From contig JANXVS010000581.1 of the NCBI GenBank assembly GCA_025351555.1, positions 1-5,065 on the forward strand: a stretch of DNA of 5,065 nt, written 5' to 3'. A program made the translations under genes and the position numbers. This document shows positions 1 through 5,065 of this stretch, in pieces. Each line of letters opens with the position of its first letter. The stretch's first letter is position 1. This DNA comes from Pseudomonadota bacterium (GTDB lineage: Bacteria; Pseudomonadota; Gammaproteobacteria; Xanthomonadales; Rhodanobacteraceae). The notes beneath the pieces were generated by a model. The model was not told the DNA's origin, made no database searches, and saw only the letters and a program-made list of their open reading frames with translations.

Positions 1-506
1 CGAGCTTCCGGCGCGGCGTCGCCTACCTGTGCCAGTACGGCGAGGAAGGCGCGATGGGCCTGCTGATCAACCGCCTGTCCGAATACCGCCTCGGCGACGT
101 GCTGGCGCAGATGAACCTCAAGTCCGAACTGAGCCACGTCAGCGACGCGCCGGTGCTGATCGGCGGCCCGGTGCAGCCCGAGCGCGGCTTCGTGCTGCAT
201 GCGCCGCACGGCGAATGGGAATCCTCGTTCAAGATTTCCGAGCGCATTTGCGTCACCACCTCGCGCGACATCCTGGTCGCCATCGCCGAAGGCCGCGGCC
301 CGCGCCAAGTCCTGGTCACACTGGGGTATTCCGGCTGGAGCCAGGGTCAGATTGAAACCGAACTGAAGGAAAACTCCTGGCTGACCACGCCGGCCGACGA
401 ACGCATCCTGTTCACGACGCCGTTGGAACAGCGCTGGGAAGCCGCAGCCGCGCTGGTCGGCGGCGTCGACATCGGCAGTCTCACCGATTATGCCGGCCAT
501 GCTTGA
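1..506 (+). CDS. yqgE: YqgE/AlgH family protein (UPF0301), 5'-truncated by window edge
   Basis: Conserved bacterial protein of the UPF0301/DUF179 family. Its biochemical role is not established; the Pseudomonas homologue AlgH was linked to alginate regulation. The frame is open from base 3, and the first visible residues (SFRRGVAYLCQYGEEGAMG) match the usual region about 15-20 residues from the family N-terminus. The true start is therefore left of the window, and the ATG at 54 is internal, being the Met of the conserved GAMGLLINR motif. Further family hallmarks follow: VLIGGPVQPERGFVLH, the LGYSGWSQGQIETEL block, SWLTTPADERILFTTP, and a C-terminal tail ending in GHA. The 167 visible residues fit a family length of about 185. 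It overlaps the start of ruvX by 17 bp, the classic yqgE-yqgF (ruvX) pairing, which suggests cotranscription. Family assignment is very secure; function is not. Confidence 0.95.
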   Translation, partial: SFRRGVAYLCQYGEEGAMGLLINRLSEYRLGDVLAQMNLKSELSHVSDAPVLIGGPVQPERGFVLHAPHGEWESSFKISERICVTTSRDILVAIAEGRGPRQVLVTLGYSGWSQGQIETELKENSWLTTPADERILFTTPLEQRWEAAAALVGGVDIGSLTDYAGHA

Positions 507-1008
507 GGCAACCGATCAACTTGTACAAGTGAACAATTCCACAAATCCCACCACGACTGTACTCGGCTTCGATTACGGCGCACGCCGCATCGGCGTCGCC
601 GTGGGTAACGGGCTGACGCGCAGCGCCAGGGCATTGGAAGTCGTTGCGAACAGCAGCCAGGGGCCGGATTGGCCGCGTCTGGATCTGCTGCTGCGCGAAT
701 GGCGACCCGATGCTTTGCTGGTCGGCCTGCCCTTGACGATGAATGGCACCGAGCAGCAAAACAGTCGGGCCGCACGCGTCTTCGCCATAACGCTGGGTGA
801 GCGCTATGGCCTGGCCTTGCATCTGGTAGACGAGCGCTTGAGCTCGCATGAAGCCGCGCGGCGTTTCGCCGATCGCCGCGCCCGCGGCGAAAGCCGGCGC
901 AAACACGCGCAGGCGCTCGATGCGATTGCCGCGGAAATCATCGTCGAGACCTGGCTGACCGAAAAGGGGTCAGAGTACATTTCCAAGCCGGACTCCCCAA
1001 CGATATGA
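490..1008 (+). CDS. ruvX: RuvX/YqgF, RNase H-fold putative Holliday junction resolvase
   Basis: RNase H-fold nuclease of the YqgF/RuvX family, predicted to act on Holliday junctions and linked in E. coli to 16S rRNA 5'-end processing. Visible motifs are VLGFDYGARRIGVAVG with Asp28, VGLPLTMNG at 78-86, VDERLSS with Glu115, and ALDAIAAE with Asp144. This gives the expected acidic triad of an active enzyme. The frame has ATGs at 490 and 499 and a GTG at 529; none has a good Shine-Dalgarno sequence. I list 490, which overlaps yqgE and fits translational coupling. The GTG would give a family-like short N-terminus. At 172 residues it is long for the family (about 140). The extra C-terminal 15 or so residues after ETWLTEK are encoded by the left arm and loop of the inverted repeat at 961-1040, and look acquired. 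The stop TGA overlaps an out-of-frame ATG (ATGA, 1005-1008). Confidence 0.93.
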   Translation: MPAMLEATDQLVQVNNSTNPTTTVLGFDYGARRIGVAVGNGLTRSARALEVVANSSQGPDWPRLDLLLREWRPDALLVGLPLTMNGTEQQNSRAARVFAITLGERYGLALHLVDERLSSHEAARRFADRRARGESRRKHAQALDAIAAEIIVETWLTEKGSEYISKPDSPTI

Positions 1009-1040
1009 GCACGTCCAGAAATGTACTCTGACCTCTTTTC
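961..1040. repeat. Long imperfect palindrome (REP/RAYT-like element) bridging ruvX and pyrB
   Basis: Bases 961-983 and 1018-1040 are reverse complements over 23 positions with one mismatch (G967 opposite T1034, a G.U wobble in RNA). They are separated by 34 bases, which contain a further possible GGAC/GTCC pairing (990-993 with 1013-1016). The core reads GGGGTCAGAGTACATTT. From memory, this resembles palindromic motifs scattered in many proteobacterial genomes and often found beside REP-associated (IS200-like) transposases; I could not search for it. The left arm encodes RuvX residues KGSEYIS, and the right arm contains the pyrB ATG. In mRNA the hairpin would enclose the ruvX stop codon in its loop and hold the pyrB start codon in its stem, so an effect on pyrB translation is plausible. 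Whether it is a mobile insertion or a regulatory hairpin is inference. Confidence 0.75.
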
Positions 1041-1998
1041 GCAACTCGACGCCGGCCGTCTGCGCCACCTCATTACTTTGGAAGGCTTGCCACACGAGCG
1101 CATTGCGGCTCTGCTTGATCGCGCCGATGCGCTGCGCACGGCGAGCCGTGGTGGCACGCGCACGCTTGATTTACTCGGCGGTCGCACCGTGATCAACCTG
1201 TTCTTCGAGCCCTCGACGCGCACGCGCACTTCGTTTGATCTGGCCGCACAACGCCTCGGCGCGCACGTGATCAACTTCGATATCGCCAGTTCGTCGGCGA
1301 GCAAGGGCGAATCGCTGCTCGACACCGTACACACGCTCGAAGCGATGCATTGCGACGCCTTCGTCGTGCGCCACAAGGAATCCGGCACGCCGCAGTTCAT
1401 CGCCCAGCACCTGCGCTCCGGCGCCGCCGTGCTCAACGCCGGCGACGGCAATCACGCGCATCCGACGCAAGGCCTGCTCGACGCGCTGACCCTGCGCCGG
1501 CAGCGCCCCGATACGGGGGCGCTGCGAGTAACAATCTGCGGCGATATCCGCCATTCACGCGTGGCGCGTTCGGACGTGCACGCGTTGCACGCACTCGGCG
1601 TGCGCGACATCCGCCTGTGCGCGCCGGAACAATTGCTGCCCGAGGCCGGCGAATTTCCAGATTGCGGCATTTTCCACAATTTCGACGAAGCCATCGACGG
1701 CGCCGATGTCGTCATCATGTTGCGTCTGCAGAAGGAGCGCATGCAAGCGGCGGCGATTCCCTCCGAAGCCGAATACTTCGCGCGCTATGGTCTTTCCAGC
1801 GAACGCCTGAAACGTGCGCGCAGCGATTGCCTGGTGATGCACCCGGGCCCGATCAATCGCGGCGTCGAGATCGCCACGGATGTCGCCGACGGCCCGCAAT
1901 CGCTGATTCTGAAACAGGTTGCCAATGGTGTATTTGTGCGCATGGCCGTACTTGCCGAACTGCTTGGCGCAGACAAGGCCGCGACGATGCGCGCATAA
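1021..1998 (+). CDS. pyrB: Aspartate carbamoyltransferase, catalytic subunit
   Basis: Catalyses carbamoyl phosphate + L-aspartate to N-carbamoyl-L-aspartate and phosphate, the committed step of de novo pyrimidine synthesis in the cytoplasm. Family signatures are the carbamoyl-phosphate loop FFEPSTRTRTSF (STRT at 65-68), SSSASKGES with Lys95, HPTQG from His147, the ICGDIRHSRVARS block, LRLQKERM at 234-241 and HPGPINRGVEI at 274-284. All key segments are intact, and 325 residues is normal for the family. The ATG at 1021 is the only sensible start: the ruvX stop TGA (1006-1008) lies in the same frame four codons upstream, and the conserved N-terminal block (GRLRHLITLEGLP) begins at residue 12. 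The first codons (MYSDLFS) come from the right arm of the inverted repeat, no Shine-Dalgarno is visible, and the start lies inside a strong potential hairpin. No pyrI or pyrC-like gene follows. Position after yqgE and ruvX matches pseudomonads and xanthomonads. Confidence 0.97.
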   Translation: MYSDLFSQLDAGRLRHLITLEGLPHERIAALLDRADALRTASRGGTRTLDLLGGRTVINLFFEPSTRTRTSFDLAAQRLGAHVINFDIASSSASKGESLLDTVHTLEAMHCDAFVVRHKESGTPQFIAQHLRSGAAVLNAGDGNHAHPTQGLLDALTLRRQRPDTGALRVTICGDIRHSRVARSDVHALHALGVRDIRLCAPEQLLPEAGEFPDCGIFHNFDEAIDGADVVIMLRLQKERMQAAAIPSEAEYFARYGLSSERLKRARSDCLVMHPGPINRGVEIATDVADGPQSLILKQVANGVFVRMAVLAELLGADKAATMRA

Positions 1999-2000
1999 TT

Positions 2001-2021
2001 GCGCTGCCTGCCGCGCAGCGC
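2001..2021 (+). terminator. GC-rich hairpin after pyrB, weak terminator candidate
   Basis: GCGCTGC (2001-2007) and GCAGCGC (2015-2021) form a 7-bp stem with a 7-base loop, starting two bases after the pyrB stop codon. No T-run follows, so it may be an attenuating hairpin or an mRNA 3' stabiliser, not an efficient intrinsic terminator. The next gene begins 28 bases later, and read-through is possible. Confidence 0.3.
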
Positions 2022-2035
2022 GCGCGGCCACGTCT

Positions 2036-2040
2036 GGGGA
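2036..2040 (+). promoter_or_regulatory. Ribosome binding site of the lipoprotein gene
   Basis: GGGGA lies eight bases before the ATG at 2049. It supports that start over the much longer open frame that runs upstream through pyrB, which is only an overlapping shadow. It is the clearest Shine-Dalgarno sequence among the genes in the window. Confidence 0.6.
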
Positions 2041-2048
2041 TCACCAAA

Positions 2049-3761
2049 ATGCGTCTGATAAAATTGCGCACGCTGCATCGCTACGCCCTGCTCGCGTTGA
2101 GCGCGGGCCTGCTCGTCGCCTGCGGCAAGTCGCAGGACTCGTCTTCCGATGCGCCGCTGGCCTTTGTGCCGGCCGATACGCCCTACGTCTATGCCAATCT
2201 GGAACCGACGCCGGCGGCGGTGATCGAGCAATGGTCCCGGCGCATGACCGAATACTGGCCGGCGATGTTCGGCATGTACGATGGCTTGCTGCAGCAGGCC
2301 GGCGACAAGGCCGACGCCCAAAGCCTGCATTTCGTGAAGATCGCGCGCGTGCTGCTGGACGAGGTCAAGACCCGCGACAGCCTGGACAAGTGGCGCGCGA
2401 TCGGTTTCAAGCCGGAGGGGCGCGCCGCGATCTACGGCGTCGGCTTGGTGCCAGTGCTGCGTCTGGAGCTCGGCGACGCGGCGGCGTTCAAGGCCGAAGT
2501 CGCGCGTATCGAGGAAAAACTCGGCGAAAAACTGCCGCTGGCGAAAACCGGCAATCAGGAATACTGGCAGCTCGGCACCGACAAACTCACCGCCGTAGTC
2601 GCTGTCGAAGGCACTCAGCTGGTCGCAACGATGTTGCCGCCGAACGCCGACGATGCGCTCAAGCAAACCCTGCTGGGTATCACGCGTCCTGCGCAAAACC
2701 TTGCCGCCGCGGGCACGCTGCAAGCCTTGGCCAAGCAGTATGGCTATTCGCCGTACGGCGAGGGCTTCATCGATTTCGTGCGCCTGACCGAACGGCTGAG
2801 CAATGCGCCGACTGGCAGTGACGCGGCATTCGCCAAAGCACTAAGCCTGCCCGCCGCCACCACCGATCCTGTGTGTAAAAGTGAATATCTGGAAATTGCG
2901 CACAAATTTCCGCGTTTCGTCGCCGGCGCGGAAGAACTCACGCCACAGCGCATGCGCATCGGTGCACAACTGGAAATCGAACCCGGGCTCGCGCAACAGA
3001 TCGCCGCTGCGTTCGGCGCGGCGCCGGGCACCGGCACGCCCGGCACGGGCGTGGTCGATGTCAGCGTCTCGTTGCCGCTACTCAAGCTCAAGGATTTCTG
3101 GATCAAGCAAGCCGAAGCAGTGGCGGCCAAGCCCTTCGCCTGCGCGAGCCTGGCCAAGCTCAACGACGGCTATCGCCAGTCCAAACAAAAAATAGATATC
3201 ACGGTGCCGCCGCCCTTCAGCGATCTGACCGGCGCGCGCTTCACCCTGGACACGTTCGATCTGAACACCACTGCCGGCGCGATGCCCACGGTCGCGGGCA
3301 AATTCCTGATGGCGTCGAACAATCCGCTCGCCGCGCTGGCGATGGCGCAACTGGCAGTACCTGGATTGAAAGATCTCAAGCTTGTGGCGGACGGCAAACC
3401 TGTCGCGCTACCCACGGGATTGGCGCCTGCCGGCACGCCGCCCCTGTTCGCGGCCATGTCGGACAAGGCGATCGCGATCGCTGTCGGCGCTGGGCAAGAT
3501 GCCACGCTCGGCGCGTATCTGGGCGCTCCGGCGGCAAGTGAGCCGGTATTCATGCGCATGGTCTTCAGCGGCAAACTCTATTCGCTGATGGCGCAATCGT
3601 TCGCCAAGATGAAAGCCGTCCTGCCCGCCGACAAACAAGCACAGTTCGATCAGCAAACCAAGCTGTTCGCGATGTATGAAAAATGGCTGCGCTCGGGCGA
3701 AATCATCCTGGTCGCCACGCCGAGTGGGATTGCGCTGCACGAGACGGTGGAACAGAACTGA
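2049..3761 (+). CDS. Predicted lipoprotein of unknown function
   Basis: Protein of 570 residues whose family I do not recognise. The N-terminus is a type II signal peptide: basic MRLIKLRTLHR, a hydrophobic stretch, then the lipobox LVAC with Cys25 as the lipidation site. Gly26-Lys27 follow (no Asp at +2), which favours an outer-membrane destination with the protein facing the periplasm. The mature part is mixed alpha/beta, with VPADTPYVYANLEP just after the anchor, repeated alternating segments such as AAIYGVGLVPVLRLEL and LTAVVAVEGTQLVATML, and a flexible Gly/Thr/Pro run (APGTGTPGTG) near the middle. It has exactly two further cysteines, Cys276 and Cys365, which could form a disulfide. No enzyme motif or transmembrane segment is evident beyond the signal. 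Start choice rests on the lipobox and on the GGGGA eight bases upstream. It follows pyrB by 50 bp but has no evident link to pyrimidine synthesis. Confidence 0.88.
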   Translation: MRLIKLRTLHRYALLALSAGLLVACGKSQDSSSDAPLAFVPADTPYVYANLEPTPAAVIEQWSRRMTEYWPAMFGMYDGLLQQAGDKADAQSLHFVKIARVLLDEVKTRDSLDKWRAIGFKPEGRAAIYGVGLVPVLRLELGDAAAFKAEVARIEEKLGEKLPLAKTGNQEYWQLGTDKLTAVVAVEGTQLVATMLPPNADDALKQTLLGITRPAQNLAAAGTLQALAKQYGYSPYGEGFIDFVRLTERLSNAPTGSDAAFAKALSLPAATTDPVCKSEYLEIAHKFPRFVAGAEELTPQRMRIGAQLEIEPGLAQQIAAAFGAAPGTGTPGTGVVDVSVSLPLLKLKDFWIKQAEAVAAKPFACASLAKLNDGYRQSKQKIDITVPPPFSDLTGARFTLDTFDLNTTAGAMPTVAGKFLMASNNPLAALAMAQLAVPGLKDLKLVADGKPVALPTGLAPAGTPPLFAAMSDKAIAIAVGAGQDATLGAYLGAPAASEPVFMRMVFSGKLYSLMAQSFAKMKAVLPADKQAQFDQQTKLFAMYEKWLRSGEIILVATPSGIALHETVEQN

Positions 3762-3781
3762 GCGCGATCTGGATCGCGCTC
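3760..3781 (+). terminator. Palindrome at the lipoprotein stop codon, candidate terminator
   Basis: GAGCGCGATC (3760-3769) and GATCGCGCTC (3772-3781) are perfect reverse complements separated by two bases; nine pairs with a CTGG loop is the realistic fold. The first arm includes the last two bases of the TGA stop. No T-run follows (TATGGATG), so intrinsic termination would be weak. It could also be a 3'-end stabiliser. Confidence 0.4.
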
Positions 3782-3793
3782 TATGGATGCGTC

Positions 3794-3811
3794 ACGGTGG
3801 AATTTCACCGT
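3794..3811. repeat. Short hairpin ACGGTG/CACCGT
   Basis: Six-base arms at 3794-3799 and 3806-3811 with a six-base loop GAATTT, directly before the first copy of the dispersed-type repeat and overlapping its first bases. It may be part of the same repeat module or a further 3'-end structure of the lipoprotein transcript. Confidence 0.35.
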
Positions 3812-3848
3812 TCGCCCTGAGCGTAGCCGCACAGTGGCGAAGTCGAAG
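3808..3848 (+). repeat. Dispersed intergenic repeat, copy 1 (forward)
   Basis: Begins CCGTTCGCCCTGAGCGTAG and ends GGCGAAGTCGAAG, with an internal near-palindrome (GCC..GGC inside TTCG..CGAA). The TTCGCCCTGAGC...TCGAAG pattern resembles, from memory, a short repeat common between genes in many proteobacteria. It matches the reverse complement of copy 2 at about 30 of 41 positions. Each copy can fold alone, and the two can also pair with one another, so the pair may act as a bidirectional 3'-end structure between the convergent genes. Confidence 0.55.
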
Positions 3849-3862
3849 AGACTTCGTTGAGG

Positions 3863-3903
3863 CTTCAACTTCGCACCTTCGGTGCCACGCTCAGCCCGAA
3901 CAG
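3863..3903 (-). repeat. Dispersed intergenic repeat, copy 2 (inverted)
   Basis: Read on the minus strand it runs CTGTTCGGGCTGAGCGTGG to TGCGAAGTTGAAG and aligns with copy 1 without gaps, with about 11 differences in 41. On the plus strand it contains its own small stem, GCACC-TTC-GGTGC (3873-3885). The head-to-head arrangement with 14 bases between copies resembles REP doublets (BIME-like), here placed between two convergent genes. Confidence 0.5.
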
Positions 3904-3934
3904 ACTCAATCACATTTTCCTGAAGTTTCAATAG

Positions 3935-4669
3935 TCAGCCAACGAACAGCAGCCGGCTGCGAAATCCTGCACCGGCGCAGTCGACATCCACGCCCTGCAG
4001 AATGCGCCGGCCCGCGGCGGCGACGATTGCGGCGATAGCGCTCTCGGCGACAACATGCAATTCCGCGGCGACGCGACTGGCGTGCACGTGCCGGCGCAAC
4101 GGTGCGAGCAGGCGATTGGGCAACAGGCGATAGCCCAACCCGCGCCAGCCGCGCGCGTAGCCGCTGGCGAACTGGAACACGGCCAAGCCACCCGGCGCGA
4201 GCACGCGCAGGAATTCGCGCACGTAACTGCATTGCAGCGCCGCCGGAATGTGGTGCAGGGTGATTACCGAATAGACCAGGTCGATACTGGCGGCGGCGAT
4301 AAAATCCAGTCGCGTTTGCGCATTTTCCACAAAGCGCACATTGGCAACACCCGCATTCAGCTGCCGCGCCTGCGCGAGCATGCTCGGTGAAATGTCGACG
4401 CCGATGACCTCGGCATAACGCGTGGCCAATGCACGCGTCAGGCGGCCGATACCACAGCCGAAATCCAGCGCGCGGCGACGTTCATGCGGCAGGCCAAGCT
4501 GCGCGCAATGCAATTCCAACCCGGCGATTTCGGACTCGCCGGCGGCAAAGAATTCCTCCTGGTTCCAATGGCCACCGCGCTTGTCCGGCTGCGACAGAAT
4601 CGCCCACAGCGGGTCGTCTTCGCCGAGTGCGCGCCAGGTTTCCCGCAGGCGTTGCAGATCACGCGACAT
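3935..4669 (-). CDS. Class I SAM-dependent methyltransferase, substrate unknown
   Basis: Protein of 244 residues with a Rossmann-fold methyltransferase core like methyltransferase type 11/12 families (UbiE/BioC-like fold). Motif I is ALDFGCGIGRLTRAL (residues 67-81, DxGCGxG), the acidic residue ending strand 2 is Asp92 in EVIGVDISPSM, the strand-4 region is DLVYSVITLHHIP, and LRVLAPGGLAVFQF is the usual post-motif segment. The N-terminal part (RETWRALGEDDPLWAILSQPDKRGGHWNQEEFFAAGESEI) is typical of small-molecule or sugar-associated methyltransferases near polysaccharide genes, but the substrate cannot be read from the sequence. The basic stretch RLLPNRLLAPLRRH lies in the C-terminal third. 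The ATG at 4669 has no visible Shine-Dalgarno. Only 29 bases separate it from the hairpin at 4699, leaving little room for a promoter of its own. It converges on the lipoprotein gene and lies downstream of pilU on the same strand. Confidence 0.9.
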   Translation of the reverse strand: MSRDLQRLRETWRALGEDDPLWAILSQPDKRGGHWNQEEFFAAGESEIAGLELHCAQLGLPHERRRALDFGCGIGRLTRALATRYAEVIGVDISPSMLAQARQLNAGVANVRFVENAQTRLDFIAAASIDLVYSVITLHHIPAALQCSYVREFLRVLAPGGLAVFQFASGYARGWRGLGYRLLPNRLLAPLRRHVHASRVAAELHVVAESAIAAIVAAAGRRILQGVDVDCAGAGFRSRLLFVG

Positions 4670-4690
4670 GAGTGCGATGCGACAAAGTGG

Positions 4691-4722
4691 AAAACGCAGC
4701 GCCCGGCTTGCGGGCCGGGCGC
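4691..4722 (-). terminator. Probable pilU-side intrinsic terminator (minus strand)
   Basis: GCGCCCGGC (4699-4707) and GCCGGGCGC (4714-4722) form a perfect 9-bp GC stem with a six-base loop. Read on the minus strand the stem is followed by TGCGTTTTCC, a short T-run four bases after the stem, so it is oriented to end transcripts coming from pilU. The T-run is short, so strength is uncertain. It lies about 200 bp from the pilU stop, with the miniature element between them. Confidence 0.45.
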
Positions 4723-4745
4723 CGGGGATCAGCAGTTGACATCGG

Positions 4746-4924
4746 TAGAACCTATCTCAAAACGTCGCGAGCGAAGGCAGGTTGCGTGTCGCCGGAGCGC
4801 AGGACGGAGTGTACATACAAGTACATGAGGTCGAAAACTGCGGCAGCGGTTTCAGGGAGCACCGCCGGCACGCCTGATTCTAGATAGGATCAGGCCGAGC
4901 GCAGTAGTTTTGAGATAGGTTCTA
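4746..4924. mobile_element. MITE-like element, 175 bp with 16-bp perfect terminal inverted repeats and flanking TA
   Basis: GAACCTATCTCAAAAC (4748-4763) is the exact reverse complement of bases 4907-4922, and TA stands outside both ends (4746-4747 and 4923-4924). The whole is a 175-bp unit bounded by TA, consistent with a 2-bp TA target duplication; because TA is its own reverse complement, the symmetry may instead be 18-bp ends. No convincing reading frame lies inside, so it would be non-autonomous and moved by a transposase elsewhere. The end sequence recalls IS5-group (ISL2/IS1031-like) elements, while the TA target recalls IS630; I cannot decide between them. Inside are a small stem at 4872-4895 and a spaced GTACAT direct repeat at 4811-4826. 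It starts one base after the pilU stop codon. Confidence 0.72.
4872..4895. repeat. Internal stem-loop of the miniature element
   Basis: GCCTGAT (4872-4878) and ATCAGGC (4889-4895) form a 7-bp stem with a ten-base loop TCTAGATAGG. It lies 11 bases inside the right terminal repeat. Subterminal hairpins are common in miniature elements; here it could also fold in a pilU read-through transcript. Confidence 0.4.
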
Positions 4925-4925
4925 A

Positions 4926-5065
4926 TCAGGTCTCGACCAGCTCCACGCCATCCATGCCTTGCGACAGCGTATGCGCATCGCCGCCCTGGGCGAGCTTGAT
5001 CTTCAGGCGCACTTCGTTCGCCGAGTCGGCGTAGCGCAAGGCATCCTCGTAGGAAATCTCGCCCG
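4926..5065 (-). CDS. pilU: Type IV pilus retraction ATPase, C-terminal fragment (PilU, or PilT-like)
   Basis: The last 45 codons of a gene whose start lies beyond the right edge. The peptide begins GEISYEDALRYADSANEVRLKIKL and ends GMDGVELVET, followed by TGA (minus strand, bases 4928-4926). The YEDALRYADSAN.VRLKIKL block matches the end of PilU-type secretion ATPases, which power twitching motility together with PilT at the inner-membrane base of the pilus. PilT itself usually ends differently, so PilU is favoured. Walker motifs are outside the window and cannot be checked. The pilT-pilU pair is known near yqgE, ruvX and pyrB in pseudomonads and xanthomonads, which supports the call. The gene is followed immediately by the miniature inverted-repeat element. 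Confidence 0.82.
   Translation of the reverse strand, partial: GEISYEDALRYADSANEVRLKIKLAQGGDAHTLSQGMDGVELVET

Noticed and set aside
54..506. ATG at 54 as the yqgE start
   Set aside because: Conserved family sequence continues upstream to the window edge in the same frame; this Met is inside the GAMG motif.
1006..1020. RuvX-PyrB fusion by read-through of the TGA at 1006-1008 (both genes share a frame)
   Set aside because: No selenocysteine-type element or family precedent; the shared frame is more simply explained by chance after the repeat insertion.
1350..2048. In-frame open extension upstream of the lipoprotein start, giving an 803-residue frame
   Set aside because: It overlaps pyrB in another frame, is Arg/Pro-rich as expected of a GC-driven shadow, and the real start at 2049 has a ribosome binding site and a signal peptide with lipobox.
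1785..2723. Long minus-strand open frame (312 codons)
   Set aside because: Antisense to pyrB and the lipoprotein gene, no recognisable motif, composition typical of antisense frames in GC-rich genes.
1919..2821. Plus-strand 300-codon frame overlapping pyrB and the lipoprotein gene
   Set aside because: Shifted frame of two better supported genes, rich in Arg and Cys, no motif or plausible start context.
4736..4763. TTGACA at 4736-4741 as a -35 promoter box reading rightward
   Set aside because: No -10-like hexamer at 16-18 bases (the spacing falls on AAAACG-type sequence), and there is no rightward gene downstream.
4422..4887. Several plus-strand open frames across the methyltransferase 5' end and the miniature element
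   Set aside because: They are antisense to the methyltransferase or cross the terminator hairpin and inverted repeat, with no homology signal or ribosome binding site.
4874..4930. Similarity between the element's internal CCTGATTCTAGATAGG and the reverse complement of its right junction (CCTGATTAGAACCTATC)
   Set aside because: Only seven to eight identical bases in a row plus a shifted block; could be a nested insertion trace but is too short to support.

Overview
This window is chromosomal DNA, GC-rich by eye, from a gammaproteobacterium that most resembles the Xanthomonadales (Xanthomonas/Rhodanobacter type). The placement rests on the gene set and on the PyrB and PilU sequences, judged from memory and not by a search. 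The same neighbourhood (yqgE, ruvX, pyrB, with the twitching-motility ATPase pilU nearby) is known from pseudomonads and xanthomonads.

Plus strand, left part: the 3' part of yqgE (open at the left edge), ruvX (overlapping yqgE by 17 bp) and pyrB form a tight cluster in one direction. At the ruvX-pyrB junction a 23-bp inverted repeat (961-1040, one G.U-compatible mismatch) supplies the last codons of ruvX and the start codon and first codons of pyrB. A short spacer with a small hairpin then leads to a 570-residue predicted lipoprotein with a clear lipobox and ribosome binding site. Its family is not recognised.

Centre: the lipoprotein gene converges on a minus-strand SAM-dependent methyltransferase gene. 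The 173 bp between them hold a palindrome at the lipoprotein stop codon and a head-to-head pair of short dispersed-type repeats (3808-3848 and 3863-3903).

Right part: upstream of the methyltransferase lies a 256-bp non-coding interval. It holds a terminator-like hairpin oriented for minus-strand transcripts (4699-4722) and a miniature inverted-repeat element of about 175 bp with perfect 16-bp ends flanked by TA (4746-4924). The window closes with the C-terminal 45 codons of a minus-strand pilus retraction ATPase, most likely pilU. The miniature element begins one base after the pilU stop codon and appears to have pushed the terminator about 180 bp away from it.

Most of the window is ordinary housekeeping and conserved sequence. 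The unusual points are the mobile-type palindromes: one has apparently rebuilt two protein ends and the pyrB translation start, and the other sits in the pilU 3' region. No new multi-gene system is visible.
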